Part shown: piece by piece, positions 24,572 through 34,480 of the stretch
Position numbering within the stretch: the first letter of the stretch is position 1
Layout of the letters: every line of letters begins with the position of its first letter
Translations under genes and position numbers: made by a program
Assembly: GCF_019397265.1 (NCBI RefSeq)
Contig: NZ_CP068985.1
Coordinates: 2,336,501 to 2,400,500, forward strand
Length of the DNA stretch: 64,000 bases
Direction: 5' to 3'
DNA from: Nonomuraea coxensis DSM 45129
GTDB taxonomy: Bacteria > Actinomycetota > Actinomycetes > Streptosporangiales > Streptosporangiaceae
Notes under the pieces: generated by a model
The model's database searches: none
What the model was told of the DNA's origin: nothing
Seen by the model: only the letters and a program-made list of their open reading frames with translations

Positions 24572-27055
24572 ATGAAACTGGTGCTGCCTCTCGACGACCC
24601 GGAGGCCGACCTGGCCCTGGCGGGCGGGAAGGGGGCGTCGCTGGCCCGGCTCGCGCGGGCCGGGCTGCCGGTGCCGGGCGGGTTCCACGTGACGACCGCG
24701 GCGTACCGCGCGTTCGTGGCGGGCTTCCGCGACGAGATCAACCCGCGCGACCCGGAGGGCGCCGCCGCGCTGTTCGCCCGGCACGAGATCCCCGAGCAGG
24801 TCGCCGCCGCGATCCGGGAGGCGTACGCGGCGCTCGGCGACGACGTCGCCGTGGCGGTGCGCTCCTCGGCCACCGCCGAGGACCTGCCCGACCTGTCCTT
24901 CGCCGGCCAGCAGGACACCTTTCTCAACGTCCGCGGCGACGGCCTCCTGCCGGCGGTCCTGCGCTGCTGGGCCTCGCTGTGGAACGCCCGCGCGATCGCC
25001 TACCGCGACCGCAACGGCGTCCCGCACGACGACGTGGCGCTCGCCGTGGTGGTGCAGGAGCTCGTGGACGCCGACGCGGCCGGGATCATGTTCACCGCCG
25101 ACCCGGTGACCGGCGCGCTGGACGAGACCGTGATCAACGCCTCCTGGGGGCTCGGCGAGGCCGTCGTCGGCGGCCAGGTCACCCCGGACACGCTCGTGCT
25201 GCGCGGCGGCGCGGTCGTCCGCGAGCAGGTCGGCGACAAGACCGTCATGACCGTGCGCACGCCGGACGGCACCGAGGACCGGCCGGTCCCCGCCGAGCTG
25301 CGCCACGCCCCGGTGCTGACGGCCGCACAGGCTGCGGAGCTGGCCGCGCTCGGGGCGCGCGTCCAGGACCTGTACGGCGGCCCCATGGACGTCGAGTGGG
25401 CCCGCCGCGCCGACGGCACCCTGGCCGTCCTCCAGGCCCGCCCGATCACCGGCCTCAGAACGCGCCCCGAGGAGTGGAACGACAGCCTCAAGGGCGAGTA
25501 CCTGTGGACCGCGGGCAACCTCGGCGAGGCCATCCCCGACGTGATGACGCCGATCACCTGGTCGTACGTGCGGCTGTTCATCCACGAGGCGATGTCCGCC
25601 TCGGCGCTGCCCGGCCTCGACATGGTCGGCAACATCGGCGGCCGGTTCTACATGAACCTCAGCATCGTGCACACGATCGCGGCCGCGATGGGCATGAGCA
25701 AGCGGGCGTCCGCGGTGGAGAACGTCTTCGGCAAGCTGCCGCCGGGCCTGGAGGTGCCCAAGGTGGGCCTGTCCCGCTGGGCGATCATCAAGCAGGTGCT
25801 GCCGATGGCGCTGCGGGTCCAGCGGCGGGTCCGGAAGAACCTCGCGGCCATGCCCGCCTTCCTGGCCGCCTCCCGGGGGCGCTGCGAGGAACTGCGCGCC
25901 CGCATCGCCGCCACGCGCACCGCCCCCGAGCTGGCCGGCCTGTGGGAACGCGAGATCCGCCCGCACGTGGTCACCGCCTGCCAGATGCTGGAGGCGGCCG
26001 GCCGCCAGGGCGGCTCCACCCTCGTCTGGACCCGCGACAAGCTGCACAAAATGGTCGGCGAGAGCGACGCGGAGGCCATGCTGTCGGGCGTCAACGCGGG
26101 CGGCGAACTGGCCAGCCTGGGCCTGCTCCTCGGCCTGTCCCGGCTGGCGCGCGGCGAGATCACCCGCGAGGAGTTCGCCGCCGCCTACGGGCACCGCGGC
26201 CCGCACGAGTTCGAGGTGTCGAAGCCGCGGCCCGGTGAGGACCCCGGCTGGATCGACGCCCAGCTCGCCGGGCTGCGCGACCTGCGCACCGACACCGAGG
26301 AGCTGCTCGCCCGGCAGGAACGGGCCAGGGAGGAGGCATGGGCGCGCTTCGCCGCCCGCTACCCGGGCCAGGAGGCCAGGATGCGCGCGCGGGTGCGCCG
26401 CTGGGGCGCGGTCGTCCGCGACCGGGAGGAGGCGCGGTCGGAGAACATGCGCGCCTTCTGGGTGCTGCGGGCGTTCACGCTGCGCGCGGGGGAGCTGACC
26501 GGGCGCGGCGACGACGTCTTCTTCCTGTACCTGGAGGAGCTGCTCGGCCTGCTGCGCGGCGACGCCGCCGCCCTGGAGCGGGTGCCGGCGCGGCGGGCCG
26601 CCTACGAACGGTACGCGGCGCTGCCGCCGTACCCGGTGCTGATCGTCGGGCACTTCGACCCGGTGCGCTGGGCCGCCGACCCCGACCGGCGGGCCGACGT
26701 GTACGACGCCCGCGGCGGCCTCGCCCCCGCCGGCGACGCCGTGACCGGCTTCCCCGGCGCGCCCGGCGTCGTGGAAGGCATCGCCCGGGTGCTCGCGGGG
26801 CCGGAGGACGGCGACCGGCTGAAGCCCGGCGAGATCCTGGTGACGACGCTCACCAACGTGGGGTGGACGCCGATGTTCCCGCGCGCCGCCGCCGTCGTCA
26901 CCGACCTCGGCGCGCCGCTGTCGCACGCCTCCATCGTGGCCCGCGAGCTCGGCATCCCCGCCGTGGTCGGCACCGGCAACGCCACCATGCGCCTGCGCGA
27001 CGGCGACCGCGTCCGGGTGGACGGCGAACGCGGCACCGTCGAGCTCCTCGGCTGA
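24572..27055 (+). CDS. Rifampin phosphotransferase-like dikinase
   Basis: The 827-residue enzyme has an N-terminal ATP-grasp domain related to PEP synthase (GGKGASLARL, VRSSATAEDLPDLSFAGQQDT, NASWGLGEAVVGG). A central substrate domain opens with WNDSLKGEYLWT and GEAIPDVMTPITWS. The C-terminal swivelling His domain has catalytic H785 in APLSHASIVARE. It lacks the PEP/pyruvate barrel of true PEP synthases. This layout and these motifs match rifampin phosphotransferases, which move the beta-phosphate of ATP to the drug. It follows a TetR gene directly. Rifampin may not be the natural substrate; another hydroxylated metabolite is possible. A GGAG ten bases upstream supports ATG at 24572 over GTG at 24563. 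Confidence 0.85.
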   Translation: MKLVLPLDDPEADLALAGGKGASLARLARAGLPVPGGFHVTTAAYRAFVAGFRDEINPRDPEGAAALFARHEIPEQVAAAIREAYAALGDDVAVAVRSSATAEDLPDLSFAGQQDTFLNVRGDGLLPAVLRCWASLWNARAIAYRDRNGVPHDDVALAVVVQELVDADAAGIMFTADPVTGALDETVINASWGLGEAVVGGQVTPDTLVLRGGAVVREQVGDKTVMTVRTPDGTEDRPVPAELRHAPVLTAAQAAELAALGARVQDLYGGPMDVEWARRADGTLAVLQARPITGLRTRPEEWNDSLKGEYLWTAGNLGEAIPDVMTPITWSYVRLFIHEAMSASALPGLDMVGNIGGRFYMNLSIVHTIAAAMGMSKRASAVENVFGKLPPGLEVPKVGLSRWAIIKQVLPMALRVQRRVRKNLAAMPAFLAASRGRCEELRARIAATRTAPELAGLWEREIRPHVVTACQMLEAAGRQGGSTLVWTRDKLHKMVGESDAEAMLSGVNAGGELASLGLLLGLSRLARGEITREEFAAAYGHRGPHEFEVSKPRPGEDPGWIDAQLAGLRDLRTDTEELLARQERAREEAWARFAARYPGQEARMRARVRRWGAVVRDREEARSENMRAFWVLRAFTLRAGELTGRGDDVFFLYLEELLGLLRGDAAALERVPARRAAYERYAALPPYPVLIVGHFDPVRWAADPDRRADVYDARGGLAPAGDAVTGFPGAPGVVEGIARVLAGPEDGDRLKPGEILVTTLTNVGWTPMFPRAAAVVTDLGAPLSHASIVARELGIPAVVGTGNATMRLRDGDRVRVDGERGTVELLG

Positions 27056-27082
27056 GCGCGCGTCCTGCGGCGGGTGTGAGCG

Positions 27083-29800
27083 TCACCTGCGCCGTCCCTC
27101 GGGCGGGAGGGCGGCGGCGGTGGTGAACCGGTGGGCCCTGCGGTGCGTGCGATGGGCCGGCGTACGCTCCCGGGCGGCGGGCGCCACGGGCACGCCCCGG
27201 TAGAACCAGCGCTTGCCGCACTCGATGAGCACGAGATAGGCGGCCACCATCAGTCCGAGGACGACGAAGAACGGCCCGGGCAGCGGCTGGAATCCCAGGG
27301 CGGCGGCGAAGGGGGTGGCGGGGATGAGCGCGCCGACGGTGACGACGCCCAGGGCGGCCAGCAGCAGCGGGACGCTGGGCCGGCTGCGGAAGAAGGGCAC
27401 CCGCCTGGTGCGGATGGCGAAGACCACCAGGACCTGGGTGGCGAGGGACTCGACGAACCAGCCGGTGCGGAACAGTGGCGGGCCGGCCTGGAAGAGCCCC
27501 AGCATGACCGCGAAGGTGGCGAAGTCGAACAGCGAGCTGATCGGGCCGAAGAACAGCATGAACCGCCGGATCAGCCCCACGTCCCAGCGGGAGGGGCGCC
27601 GAAGCTGCTCGGGGTCCACGGTGTCGGTCGGGATGGCGAGCTGGCTGGAGTCGTAGAGCAGGTTGTTGAGCAGGATCTGGGAGGGCAGCATCGGCAGGAA
27701 GGGCAGGAACGCCGAGGCCGCGGCGGCGGAGAACATGTTGCCGAAGTTGCTGGAGGTGCCCATCAGCACGTACTTCATGGTGTTGCCGAAGATCTGGCGG
27801 CCCTGGAGGACGCCGTCGGCGAGGATGTCGAGGTTCTTCTCCAGCAGCAGCACGTCGGCGGCGTCCTTGGCGACGTCGGTGGCCGCCTCGACGGAGATGC
27901 CCACGTCGGCGGCGTGCAGCGCGAGCACGTCGTTGACGCCGTCGCCGAGGAAGGCCACGTCCAGGCCGCCGCGCCGCTGGACGCGCACGATGCGCGCCTT
28001 GTGCTCGGGGGTGACGCGGGCGAAGACGGTGCTCTGCTCGATGAGCGCGGCCAGCCGGTCGTCGTCGGCCGCCTCGACGTCCTGGCCGGTCAGCACCCGC
28101 CCGCCCGGCAGGCCGAGGTCGGCGCACAGCTTGGCGGCGACCGTGGGGTTGTCGCCGGTGAGGACCTTGACGGTGACGCCGAGGCCGGTGAGGCGTTCCA
28201 GCGCGTGCGGCGCGCCGGCCTTGGGCGGGTCGAGGAAGACGAGGAGGCCGCGGAAGGTGAGGTCGCGCTCGTCGGCCGGGCCGAGCGTCGTGCGCCGGGC
28301 GTCGGCGGGGTCGCGCAGGTCGCGGGTGGCCACCGCGACCACCCGGTTGCCCGCGGCGAACTCGGCTTCGAGCATCGCCCTGGCCTCGTCGCCGATGGGG
28401 GAGCTGCGCTCCAGCACGGCCTCGGGAGCGCCCTTGGTGATGATCACGCGGCGGCCGTCGTCGTCCTCGACCAGCACGGACGCCGTACGCCGCTCGTGGT
28501 CGAAGGGCACGGCGGCGAGCCGCCGGTAGCGGGCCGGCGCCGACCGCAGGACGCCGGCGGCGGGGGCCTCCCACAGGGCGACGTCCAGGGGGTTCCCGCC
28601 CGCGACGTGGGCCGGCCCGCCCTCCTGCCCCTCGGCGGGGCGTTCGACGACGGCCTCGTTGCACAGCAGGCCGAGTTCGAGCACGTCGTCGGCGGGCCGC
28701 CCGTCCGGGCCGAGCGAGCGCATGAAGCTGATCCGCCCCTCGGTGAGGGTCCCGGTCTTGTCGGTGAACAGCACCTCGATGTCACCCAGGTCCTCGATGC
28801 AGACCAGGCGTTTGACCAGCACGCGGTGCTGGGCGAGGCGCCGGGTGCCGGCCGCCAGGCTGGTGGAGACGACGGCGGGCAGCAGCTGGGGGGAGATGCC
28901 GACGGCGATCGCCAGGGAGAACAGCAGCGCGTCCAGGACCGGGCGGTCCAGGACGAGATTGATGACGAAGATCGCGACGGTGAGCGCGGCGGCGACCCGC
29001 ACCAGCAGCATGGAGAACCTGCGCAGCCCGACCTGGAACTCGGTCTCCGGATGGCGCTCGCCGAGCTGGAGCGCGATCCGCCCGAACTCGGTCCGCGCCG
29101 CCGTCGCCACCACGACGCCGGTCCCGGACCCGGCGTGCACCACGCTGCCCATCAGGGCGCACCCGCACAGTTCGGCGGGCGCGGCGCCCGCGCCCACGGC
29201 CTCAACGGTCTTGGCGACGGGCATCGACTCGCCGGTCAGCACCGACTCGTCGCACTCCAGCTCCGTCACGGACACCAGCCGCAGGTCCGCCGGCACGACG
29301 TCGCCCAGCCGCAGCTCGACGACGTCGCCAGGGACCAGGGTGGTCACGTCGACGAGGCGGGGGTGACCGTCGCGCCGGGCCAGGCAGCGGTGCCGGATCT
29401 GGGAGTGCAGGGCCTCGGCGGCCTTCTCCGCGCGGTATTCGTTGAGGAACCCCAGCCCGACCGACGCCGCCAGGATGATCCCGATGATCAGGGCGTCCGA
29501 CCGCTCCCCGAGGAAGAACGACGCGGCCGCGGTGACGGCGAGCAGGACCAGCAGGGGCGAGCGCAACTGGCGGGCCAGCACGGCGAGGCGGCGGGCCCGG
29601 TGGGTGCGCAGCGCGTTGGGCCCCGTCGTCGCCAGGCGGCGCGCGGCCTCGGCCTCGCTCAGCCCGCCGGCCCCGCTGCCCAGCCGGGCCAGCACCTCGC
29701 CGACCGGCAGTGCCGCCGCGGTCCCGACATCGAGCATGGTCACGTCACCGCCTGAGAGGGCCGCCGCCGGACCGGGCGGGCCGGCGTGGTCGTCCCTCAC
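27083..29800 (-). CDS. mgtA: MgtA-type P-type ATPase (Mg2+ import)
   Basis: The ~905-residue P3B-type ATPase has the actuator motif LTGES, phosphorylation site DKTGTLT, KGAPEAVLE and a hinge GDGVND. About ten membrane helices are visible. The metal-pathway helix reads GISPQLLPAVVS, where MgtA has LTPEMLP. The C-terminal segment SSNFGNMFSAAAASAFLPFLPMLPSQILLNNLLYDSSQ, here split as two motifs by the helix boundary, is characteristic of MgtA/MgtB. The hinge continues VLAL where most P-type ATPases have APAL. GTG at 29800 has GGAGG at a good distance; GTG at 29806 is an alternative. It converges with the RPH-like gene and diverges from the formate dehydrogenase genes. Confidence 0.85.
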   Translation of the reverse strand: MRDDHAGPPGPAAALSGGDVTMLDVGTAAALPVGEVLARLGSGAGGLSEAEAARRLATTGPNALRTHRARRLAVLARQLRSPLLVLLAVTAAASFFLGERSDALIIGIILAASVGLGFLNEYRAEKAAEALHSQIRHRCLARRDGHPRLVDVTTLVPGDVVELRLGDVVPADLRLVSVTELECDESVLTGESMPVAKTVEAVGAGAAPAELCGCALMGSVVHAGSGTGVVVATAARTEFGRIALQLGERHPETEFQVGLRRFSMLLVRVAAALTVAIFVINLVLDRPVLDALLFSLAIAVGISPQLLPAVVSTSLAAGTRRLAQHRVLVKRLVCIEDLGDIEVLFTDKTGTLTEGRISFMRSLGPDGRPADDVLELGLLCNEAVVERPAEGQEGGPAHVAGGNPLDVALWEAPAAGVLRSAPARYRRLAAVPFDHERRTASVLVEDDDGRRVIITKGAPEAVLERSSPIGDEARAMLEAEFAAGNRVVAVATRDLRDPADARRTTLGPADERDLTFRGLLVFLDPPKAGAPHALERLTGLGVTVKVLTGDNPTVAAKLCADLGLPGGRVLTGQDVEAADDDRLAALIEQSTVFARVTPEHKARIVRVQRRGGLDVAFLGDGVNDVLALHAADVGISVEAATDVAKDAADVLLLEKNLDILADGVLQGRQIFGNTMKYVLMGTSSNFGNMFSAAAASAFLPFLPMLPSQILLNNLLYDSSQLAIPTDTVDPEQLRRPSRWDVGLIRRFMLFFGPISSLFDFATFAVMLGLFQAGPPLFRTGWFVESLATQVLVVFAIRTRRVPFFRSRPSVPLLLAALGVVTVGALIPATPFAAALGFQPLPGPFFVVLGLMVAAYLVLIECGKRWFYRGVPVAPAARERTPAHRTHRRAHRFTTAAALPPEGRRR

Positions 29801-29951
29801 CGTCACCTCCAGTCTGGTCCCGCCGGAGGAGCTTTCCCAGAGCCCGCGGGGACGAGACCCGCGCGGGAGGAAACTCTTGGCCGTCTCTCCCCCGGGAGCG
29901 CCTGACCCTGAAGCGGGTGTCCGATATGAGGGAAGCGGGCATGCACAAACC

Positions 29952-31623
29952 GTGAAGCCACCCTTTTGACGCGTTCCGCGCCCTCGCCGAACGGCGCGGA
30001 CGGCCGGGCATCCGGCTCATCGACGAGCTCGCCGCCGCCGCGGGGCACGCGGAGCGGCCCGAGCGGTGGGCGCCCGAGGTCGCCCGGCGGTTCGGGCTGC
30101 CCCCGGCCGCCGGGCTCGGGCCCGCCACCTACTTCGCCGACCTCGCGACGCCGCACGGACGCCGCCACGTGCGGGTCTGCACCGCGACGGCGTGTTTCGC
30201 GGCCCAGGCGGGCCGGCACCTGCCCGCCGTCGAGAGCGTCCTCGGCGTCACCGCCGACGACCGTGACCCTGACCCCGAGGTGTCCCTGCGGACCGTCCGC
30301 TGTCTCGGCTACTGCTACGGAGGGCCGGCCGCGCTGGACGGCGTGACGGCGTGCGCCGGGCCGGACGTCGCCGGCCAGCTCGCCGGGCGCGTACGGCCGC
30401 ACGCGCCGCCCATCCCCGCGGCCGACGCCACCGGCGACCCGGTGGTGCTCGCGGGCATCGCGGGCGGCGCCGAGGACCCGTGGCGGACCTGGGCGGAGAC
30501 CGTCAGCCGGCGCACCCCCGAGCTGGTACGGGCGGAGGTGGCGTCCTCCGGGCTGCGCGGCCGGGGCGGGGCCGGCTACCCCGTGGCGGCCAAGTGGGCG
30601 GCGGCGGGCGGCTCGCCGGACACCGTCGTGATCGCCAACGGCGACGAGGGGGACCCCGGCTCCTACGCCGACCGGCTGCTCATGGAGGCCGACCCCGCGC
30701 GGGTGCTCGCCGGGCTGGCGCTGGCCTGCTTCGCCTGCGGGGCGCGGCATGGCCTGGTGCTGGTCCGCTCGGAGTACCCGGCGGCGCTCGCCCGGATGCG
30801 GGAGGCGGTGGCGCGGGCCCGCGCGGACGGCCACCTCGGCCGCCGGCCCCACGGCGGCGGCGTCGACCTGGAGATCGAGGTGGTGACGGGCGCGGGCTCG
30901 TACGTCGCGGGCGAGGAGACGGCGCTGATCGCCGAGCTGGAGGGCGGCCGCGGCTGCGCGCGGGCCCGTCCTCCGTACCCGACGGACCGGGGGCTGTGGG
31001 ACGCCCCGACCGTGGTCAACAACGTGGAGACGCTGGCCGCCCTGCCGTGGATCGTCAGCCGCGGCGGCGCCGCCTACGCCCGCCGCGGCACGCCGGGCGA
31101 GACCGGGACCAAGCTCGTCTGCCTGTCCGAGCGGTTCGCCCGCCCCGGCTGCCACGAGGTGGAGCTCGGCACCCCCATCAGGCGGATCGTCACGGAGCTG
31201 GGCGGCGGGCTGCGGGACGGCGCGGACCTGGAGGTCCTTCAGGTCGGCGGCCCCCTGGGCGGGTTCCTCGCCGAGGAGGAGCTGGATCTCCCGCTCACCG
31301 AGCGGGACCTGGCCGGTCACGGCGCGGCGCTCGGCCACGCCGGGCTGGTCGCCGTGGACGGGCGGATCGAGCCGCTGGACGTGCTCAGGCACGTGTGGGA
31401 GTTCGCCGCGGCCGAGAGCTGCGGAGCCTGCTCCCCCTGCCGGGTCGGCTCGCGGCGGGGGCTGGAGCAGGTCCGCTCCGGGGTGCCTCCGGACGAGGCC
31501 CACGCCCGCATGCTGCGGCTGATGGGCGAGGCGAGCCTGTGCGCGTTCGGCCGCCGGCTGCCGTACGCGGTGCGCAGCCTGGTCCGCGCCTACGGGGAGC
31601 GGCTGCGGGGGTGGGCCGGATGA
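29952..31623 (+). CDS. Formate dehydrogenase NuoE-NuoF-type fused subunit, frameshifted near its start
   Basis: This NAD-reducing diaphorase subunit joins a NuoE-like [2Fe-2S] thioredoxin fold to a NuoF-like domain. The first carries cysteines in CTATACF and RCLGYCYGG. The second has SGLRGRGGAGYPVAAKW, the FMN site GDEGDPGSY, GAGSYVAGEETAL and the 4Fe-4S motif ESCGACSPCRVG. It passes electrons from the catalytic subunit to NAD. The frame carrying all this has no start codon from the preceding stop (29953-29955) until GTG at 30169, which would delete the first ~70 residues. GTG at 29952 encodes VKPPF and then hits TGA; removing one T from the TTTT at 29964-29967 yields VKPPFDAFRALAERRG in frame. 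A frameshift, sequencing error or slippage is implied. The stop overlaps the next start as ATGA. Confidence 0.8.
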
Positions 31624-34292
31624 GGGTGACCGTGGACGGCCGCCCGGTGGACGTCCCCGGCGGGGCGTCGCTGCTCGCGGCCGTACGCGCCGCCGGCCTC
31701 GGCGTGCCCGCGCTCTGCCACGACGACCGGCTGACGCCGGTCGGCTCCTGCCGGGCCTGCTCGGTACGGCTGGACGGGCGCGTCGTGGCGGCCTGCGTCA
31801 CCCCTGCGGCCGAGGGCGCCGAGGTGACCGTCGAGGAGGACGAGGTGCGCGCCCTGCGCCGGGACGCCGTGGAGCTGATCGTCTCGGTGCTGCCGCCGTA
31901 CGCGCTGGAGGGCGACGGCGAGCTGGCCAGGACCTGCCGGGAGCTCGGCATCGGCCCGGAGAGCGCCGGCGAGGGCGCGGGAAGGGGCCGGGACGACAGT
32001 CATCCGTTCGTCCGTCTCGACCGGGACCTCTGCATCGCCTGCGGCCGGTGCGTGCGCATGTGCGCCGAGGTCCAGGGGACGTTCGCGCTCACGCTGACGG
32101 GCCGGGGATCGGAGACCGTGGTCGCGCCGGGCACGGGCGGCCTGTGGGCGGACTCCGACTGCGTCTCCTGCGGGGGCTGCGTGGACACCTGCCCGTCCGG
32201 CGCGCTCACCGAGCCGGGGCTGCCCGCGGGGTCGTGGCTGGGCCCGCTCGCCCGTACCCGCACCACCTGCGGGTACTGCGGCGTCGGCTGCGCCCTGGAC
32301 GTGCTCACCCGCGACGGCGAGGTCGCCGCGGTGCGGCCGGCCGCCGACGGGCCGGTGAACCGCGGCCACGCCTGCGTCAAGGGCCGCTTCGCCCACGGGT
32401 ACCTGCGGGCGGCTGACCGGCTCACCCGGCCGCTGCTGCGCGGGCCCTCCGGCCGTCTGGAGCCGGTCGGCTGGGACGAGGCGCTCGCGCACGTCGCGCG
32501 CGGGATCAGGGACGCCATCGGCGAGGCGGGGCCCGACTCGGTGGCGGCGATCTCCTCGGCCCGCTCGACGAACGAGGAGAACTACCTGCTGCAGAAGTTC
32601 ATGCGGGTGGTCGTCGGCACCAACAACGTCGACAACTGCTCCCGCCTGTGTCATTCGCCGTCGGCCGCCGGGCTCACCGCCGCGTTCGGCCTGGCGGGGG
32701 GCACCGACGCCTTCGAGGACGTGGAGCGGGCCGACTGCCTGCTCGTGGTCGGCGCCAACCCCGCCGAGGCGCACCCGGTGGTCGGCGCGCGGCTGCTCCG
32801 GCGGGTGCTGGGCGGGGCGCGGCTGATCGTCGCCGATCCCCGCGCGGTCGGGCTCGCCCGCCACGCGGACGTGCACCTCAGGCCACGGCCGGGCACGAAC
32901 GTCGCCCTGTTCAACGGGCTCGCGCACGTCCTGCTCGCCGAGGGCCTGATCGACGAGGACTTCCTGAGGAGCCGCGCGGCCGGGCTGCCCGAGCTCGCGG
33001 CGGTCCTCGACGGCCACACCCCTGACCGGGTGGCCGGGATCACGGGGGTGCCCGCCGCGGACCTGGTCGCCGCCGCGCGGCTCTACGGGCGGGCCGCCCG
33101 CCCCGCGATCCTGTACGGCCTCGGCGTGACCGAGCACCTGCACGGCACGGACGGCGTGCGGACGCTGGCGAACCTGGCGATCCTGCGCGGCGCGGTCGGC
33201 ACCGGGCGCGGGTTCGGCGTGAACCCGCTGCGCGGCCAGAACAACGTCCAGGGCGCCTCCGACATGGGCGCGCTGCCCGATCTGCTGCCCGGCTACGGCA
33301 AGGTCCGCGACCCGGTCGCGCGCGGCAGGGCCGAGCGGGTGTGGGGCGTCCGGCTGCCCGATCACGACGGGCTGCGCATCCCGGAGATGTTCGCGGCGGC
33401 CCGCGCGGGAGACCTGCGGGTGCTGTGGATCGTGGGGGAGGACGTGGCGACCACCGATCCCGACGCCAACCGGGTCGTGGAGGCCCTGGAGTCCTGCCCG
33501 CTCGTCATCAGCCAGGAGCTCTTCCTCTCCGAGACCGCCCGCCGGGCCGACGTGGTCCTGCCGGCGGCCTCCTGGCTGGAGAAGGACGGGACCTTCGTCA
33601 ACTTCGACCGGCGCTTCCAGCGCGTACGCCCGGCGCTCGCGCCGCCCGGCGAGGCGCGCGCCGACTTCGGCATCGTGCACGCGCTCGCCGCGGCGCTCGG
33701 CGCGGACCTGGGCTGCCCGACGCCGGCCGCGGCGCTGGCGGAGTGCGGGCGGGTGGCTCCCGTCTTCGCCGGGATCTCGCACGACCGGCTGGACCGGGAG
33801 GGAGCCGTCCCGTGGCCGTGCCCGGAGGCCGGCCGGCCCGGCGTGAGCAGGCTCTACCAGGACCGCTTCGCCACCGCCGGCGGGCTGGCGGAGCTGGCCG
33901 CCCGTCCCTACCTGCCGCCGGGCGAGGCCGCCGACGACGACTACCCGCTGATCCTCGTCACCGGCCGCCGCTGGGCGCACTACAACTCCGGGACCATGAC
34001 CCGGCGCAGCGGTGCCGTCGAGCTCGACCCGGTGGACCACCTCGACCTGCACCCCGCCGACGCGGCCCGCGCGGGCGTCCGCGACGGCGACCGGCTGCTG
34101 GTGGAGAGCCGCCACGGGCAGGCCACGCTGACGGCGCGGATCACGGAGGAGGTTCTGCGCGGCCAGCTCTTCTGCGCCTTCCACTTCGCGGCCAGCCGGG
34201 TCAACGCCCTGATCTCCGGCCACGCGGACACCGTCACCTCGTGCCCCGAGTACAAGGTCACCGCCGTCCGCCTCCGAAAGCCTTTTCGGTGA
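31620..34292 (+). CDS. NAD-dependent formate dehydrogenase catalytic subunit (molybdopterin)
   Basis: The 890-residue subunit oxidises formate to CO2. A [2Fe-2S] ferredoxin domain opens it (CHDDRLTPVGSCRAC). A NuoG-type cluster region and two 4Fe-4S ferredoxin motifs follow (CIACGRCVRMC, CVSCGGCVDTC). The molybdopterin domain has its own 4Fe-4S site (TCGYCGVGCALD) and the metal-ligand region NCSRLCHSPS, with Cys in the selenocysteine position. The C-terminal MGD-binding domain contains GRRWAHYNSGTMTRR. No signal peptide is present, so the enzyme is cytoplasmic. It is translationally coupled to the upstream NAD-reducing subunit. No fdhD or maturation gene lies next to it. Confidence 0.92.
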   Translation: MRVTVDGRPVDVPGGASLLAAVRAAGLGVPALCHDDRLTPVGSCRACSVRLDGRVVAACVTPAAEGAEVTVEEDEVRALRRDAVELIVSVLPPYALEGDGELARTCRELGIGPESAGEGAGRGRDDSHPFVRLDRDLCIACGRCVRMCAEVQGTFALTLTGRGSETVVAPGTGGLWADSDCVSCGGCVDTCPSGALTEPGLPAGSWLGPLARTRTTCGYCGVGCALDVLTRDGEVAAVRPAADGPVNRGHACVKGRFAHGYLRAADRLTRPLLRGPSGRLEPVGWDEALAHVARGIRDAIGEAGPDSVAAISSARSTNEENYLLQKFMRVVVGTNNVDNCSRLCHSPSAAGLTAAFGLAGGTDAFEDVERADCLLVVGANPAEAHPVVGARLLRRVLGGARLIVADPRAVGLARHADVHLRPRPGTNVALFNGLAHVLLAEGLIDEDFLRSRAAGLPELAAVLDGHTPDRVAGITGVPAADLVAAARLYGRAARPAILYGLGVTEHLHGTDGVRTLANLAILRGAVGTGRGFGVNPLRGQNNVQGASDMGALPDLLPGYGKVRDPVARGRAERVWGVRLPDHDGLRIPEMFAAARAGDLRVLWIVGEDVATTDPDANRVVEALESCPLVISQELFLSETARRADVVLPAASWLEKDGTFVNFDRRFQRVRPALAPPGEARADFGIVHALAAALGADLGCPTPAAALAECGRVAPVFAGISHDRLDREGAVPWPCPEAGRPGVSRLYQDRFATAGGLAELAARPYLPPGEAADDDYPLILVTGRRWAHYNSGTMTRRSGAVELDPVDHLDLHPADAARAGVRDGDRLLVESRHGQATLTARITEEVLRGQLFCAFHFAASRVNALISGHADTVTSCPEYKVTAVRLRKPFR

Positions 34293-34386
34293 GATCGAAT
34301 CGTAACAGGACGCTCGCTCGCTGATCAGTGGCCGTGTGCCCGCAGAGCGCCAGGTGAGAACGTATGCAAGCCGTGGCAGTGACGCA

Positions 34387-34415
34387 TTGACAGCCGCCAT
34401 CGCCCGGTTTACGTT
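34387..34415 (+). promoter_or_regulatory. Promoter of the GH43 operon
   Basis: TTGACA (34387-34392) and TACGTT (34410-34415) are separated by 17 bases, a near-consensus vegetative promoter. Transcription would start near 34422, upstream of the palindromic operator and the GH43 gene. Confidence 0.7.
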
Positions 34416-34447
34416 CCCGAAAACCTTTTAGGTCTGTTCGGAGTGGA

Positions 34448-34461
34448 TGTTAGCGCTAACA
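34448..34461 (+). promoter_or_regulatory. Perfect palindromic LacI-type operator
   Basis: TGTTAGCGCTAACA is a perfect 14-base palindrome with the central CG expected of LacI-family operators. It lies about 25 bases after the predicted transcription start and 20 bases before the GH43 ATG, a position where a bound repressor would block transcription. The regulator gene is not in the window. Confidence 0.75.
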
Positions 34462-34480
34462 GAAAAGGGAGCACACCCCC

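Noticed and set aside
24335..26926. An 863-codon minus-strand frame opposite the RPH-like gene
   Set aside because: Same antisense artefact; no start signal, no recognisable motif.
29941..29970. The in-frame TGA before the formate dehydrogenase subunit read as selenocysteine
   Set aside because: The TGA lies in a leader with no domain around it, no SECIS-like hairpin is evident, and the catalytic subunit itself uses Cys. A one-base shift in the T run explains the sequence better.
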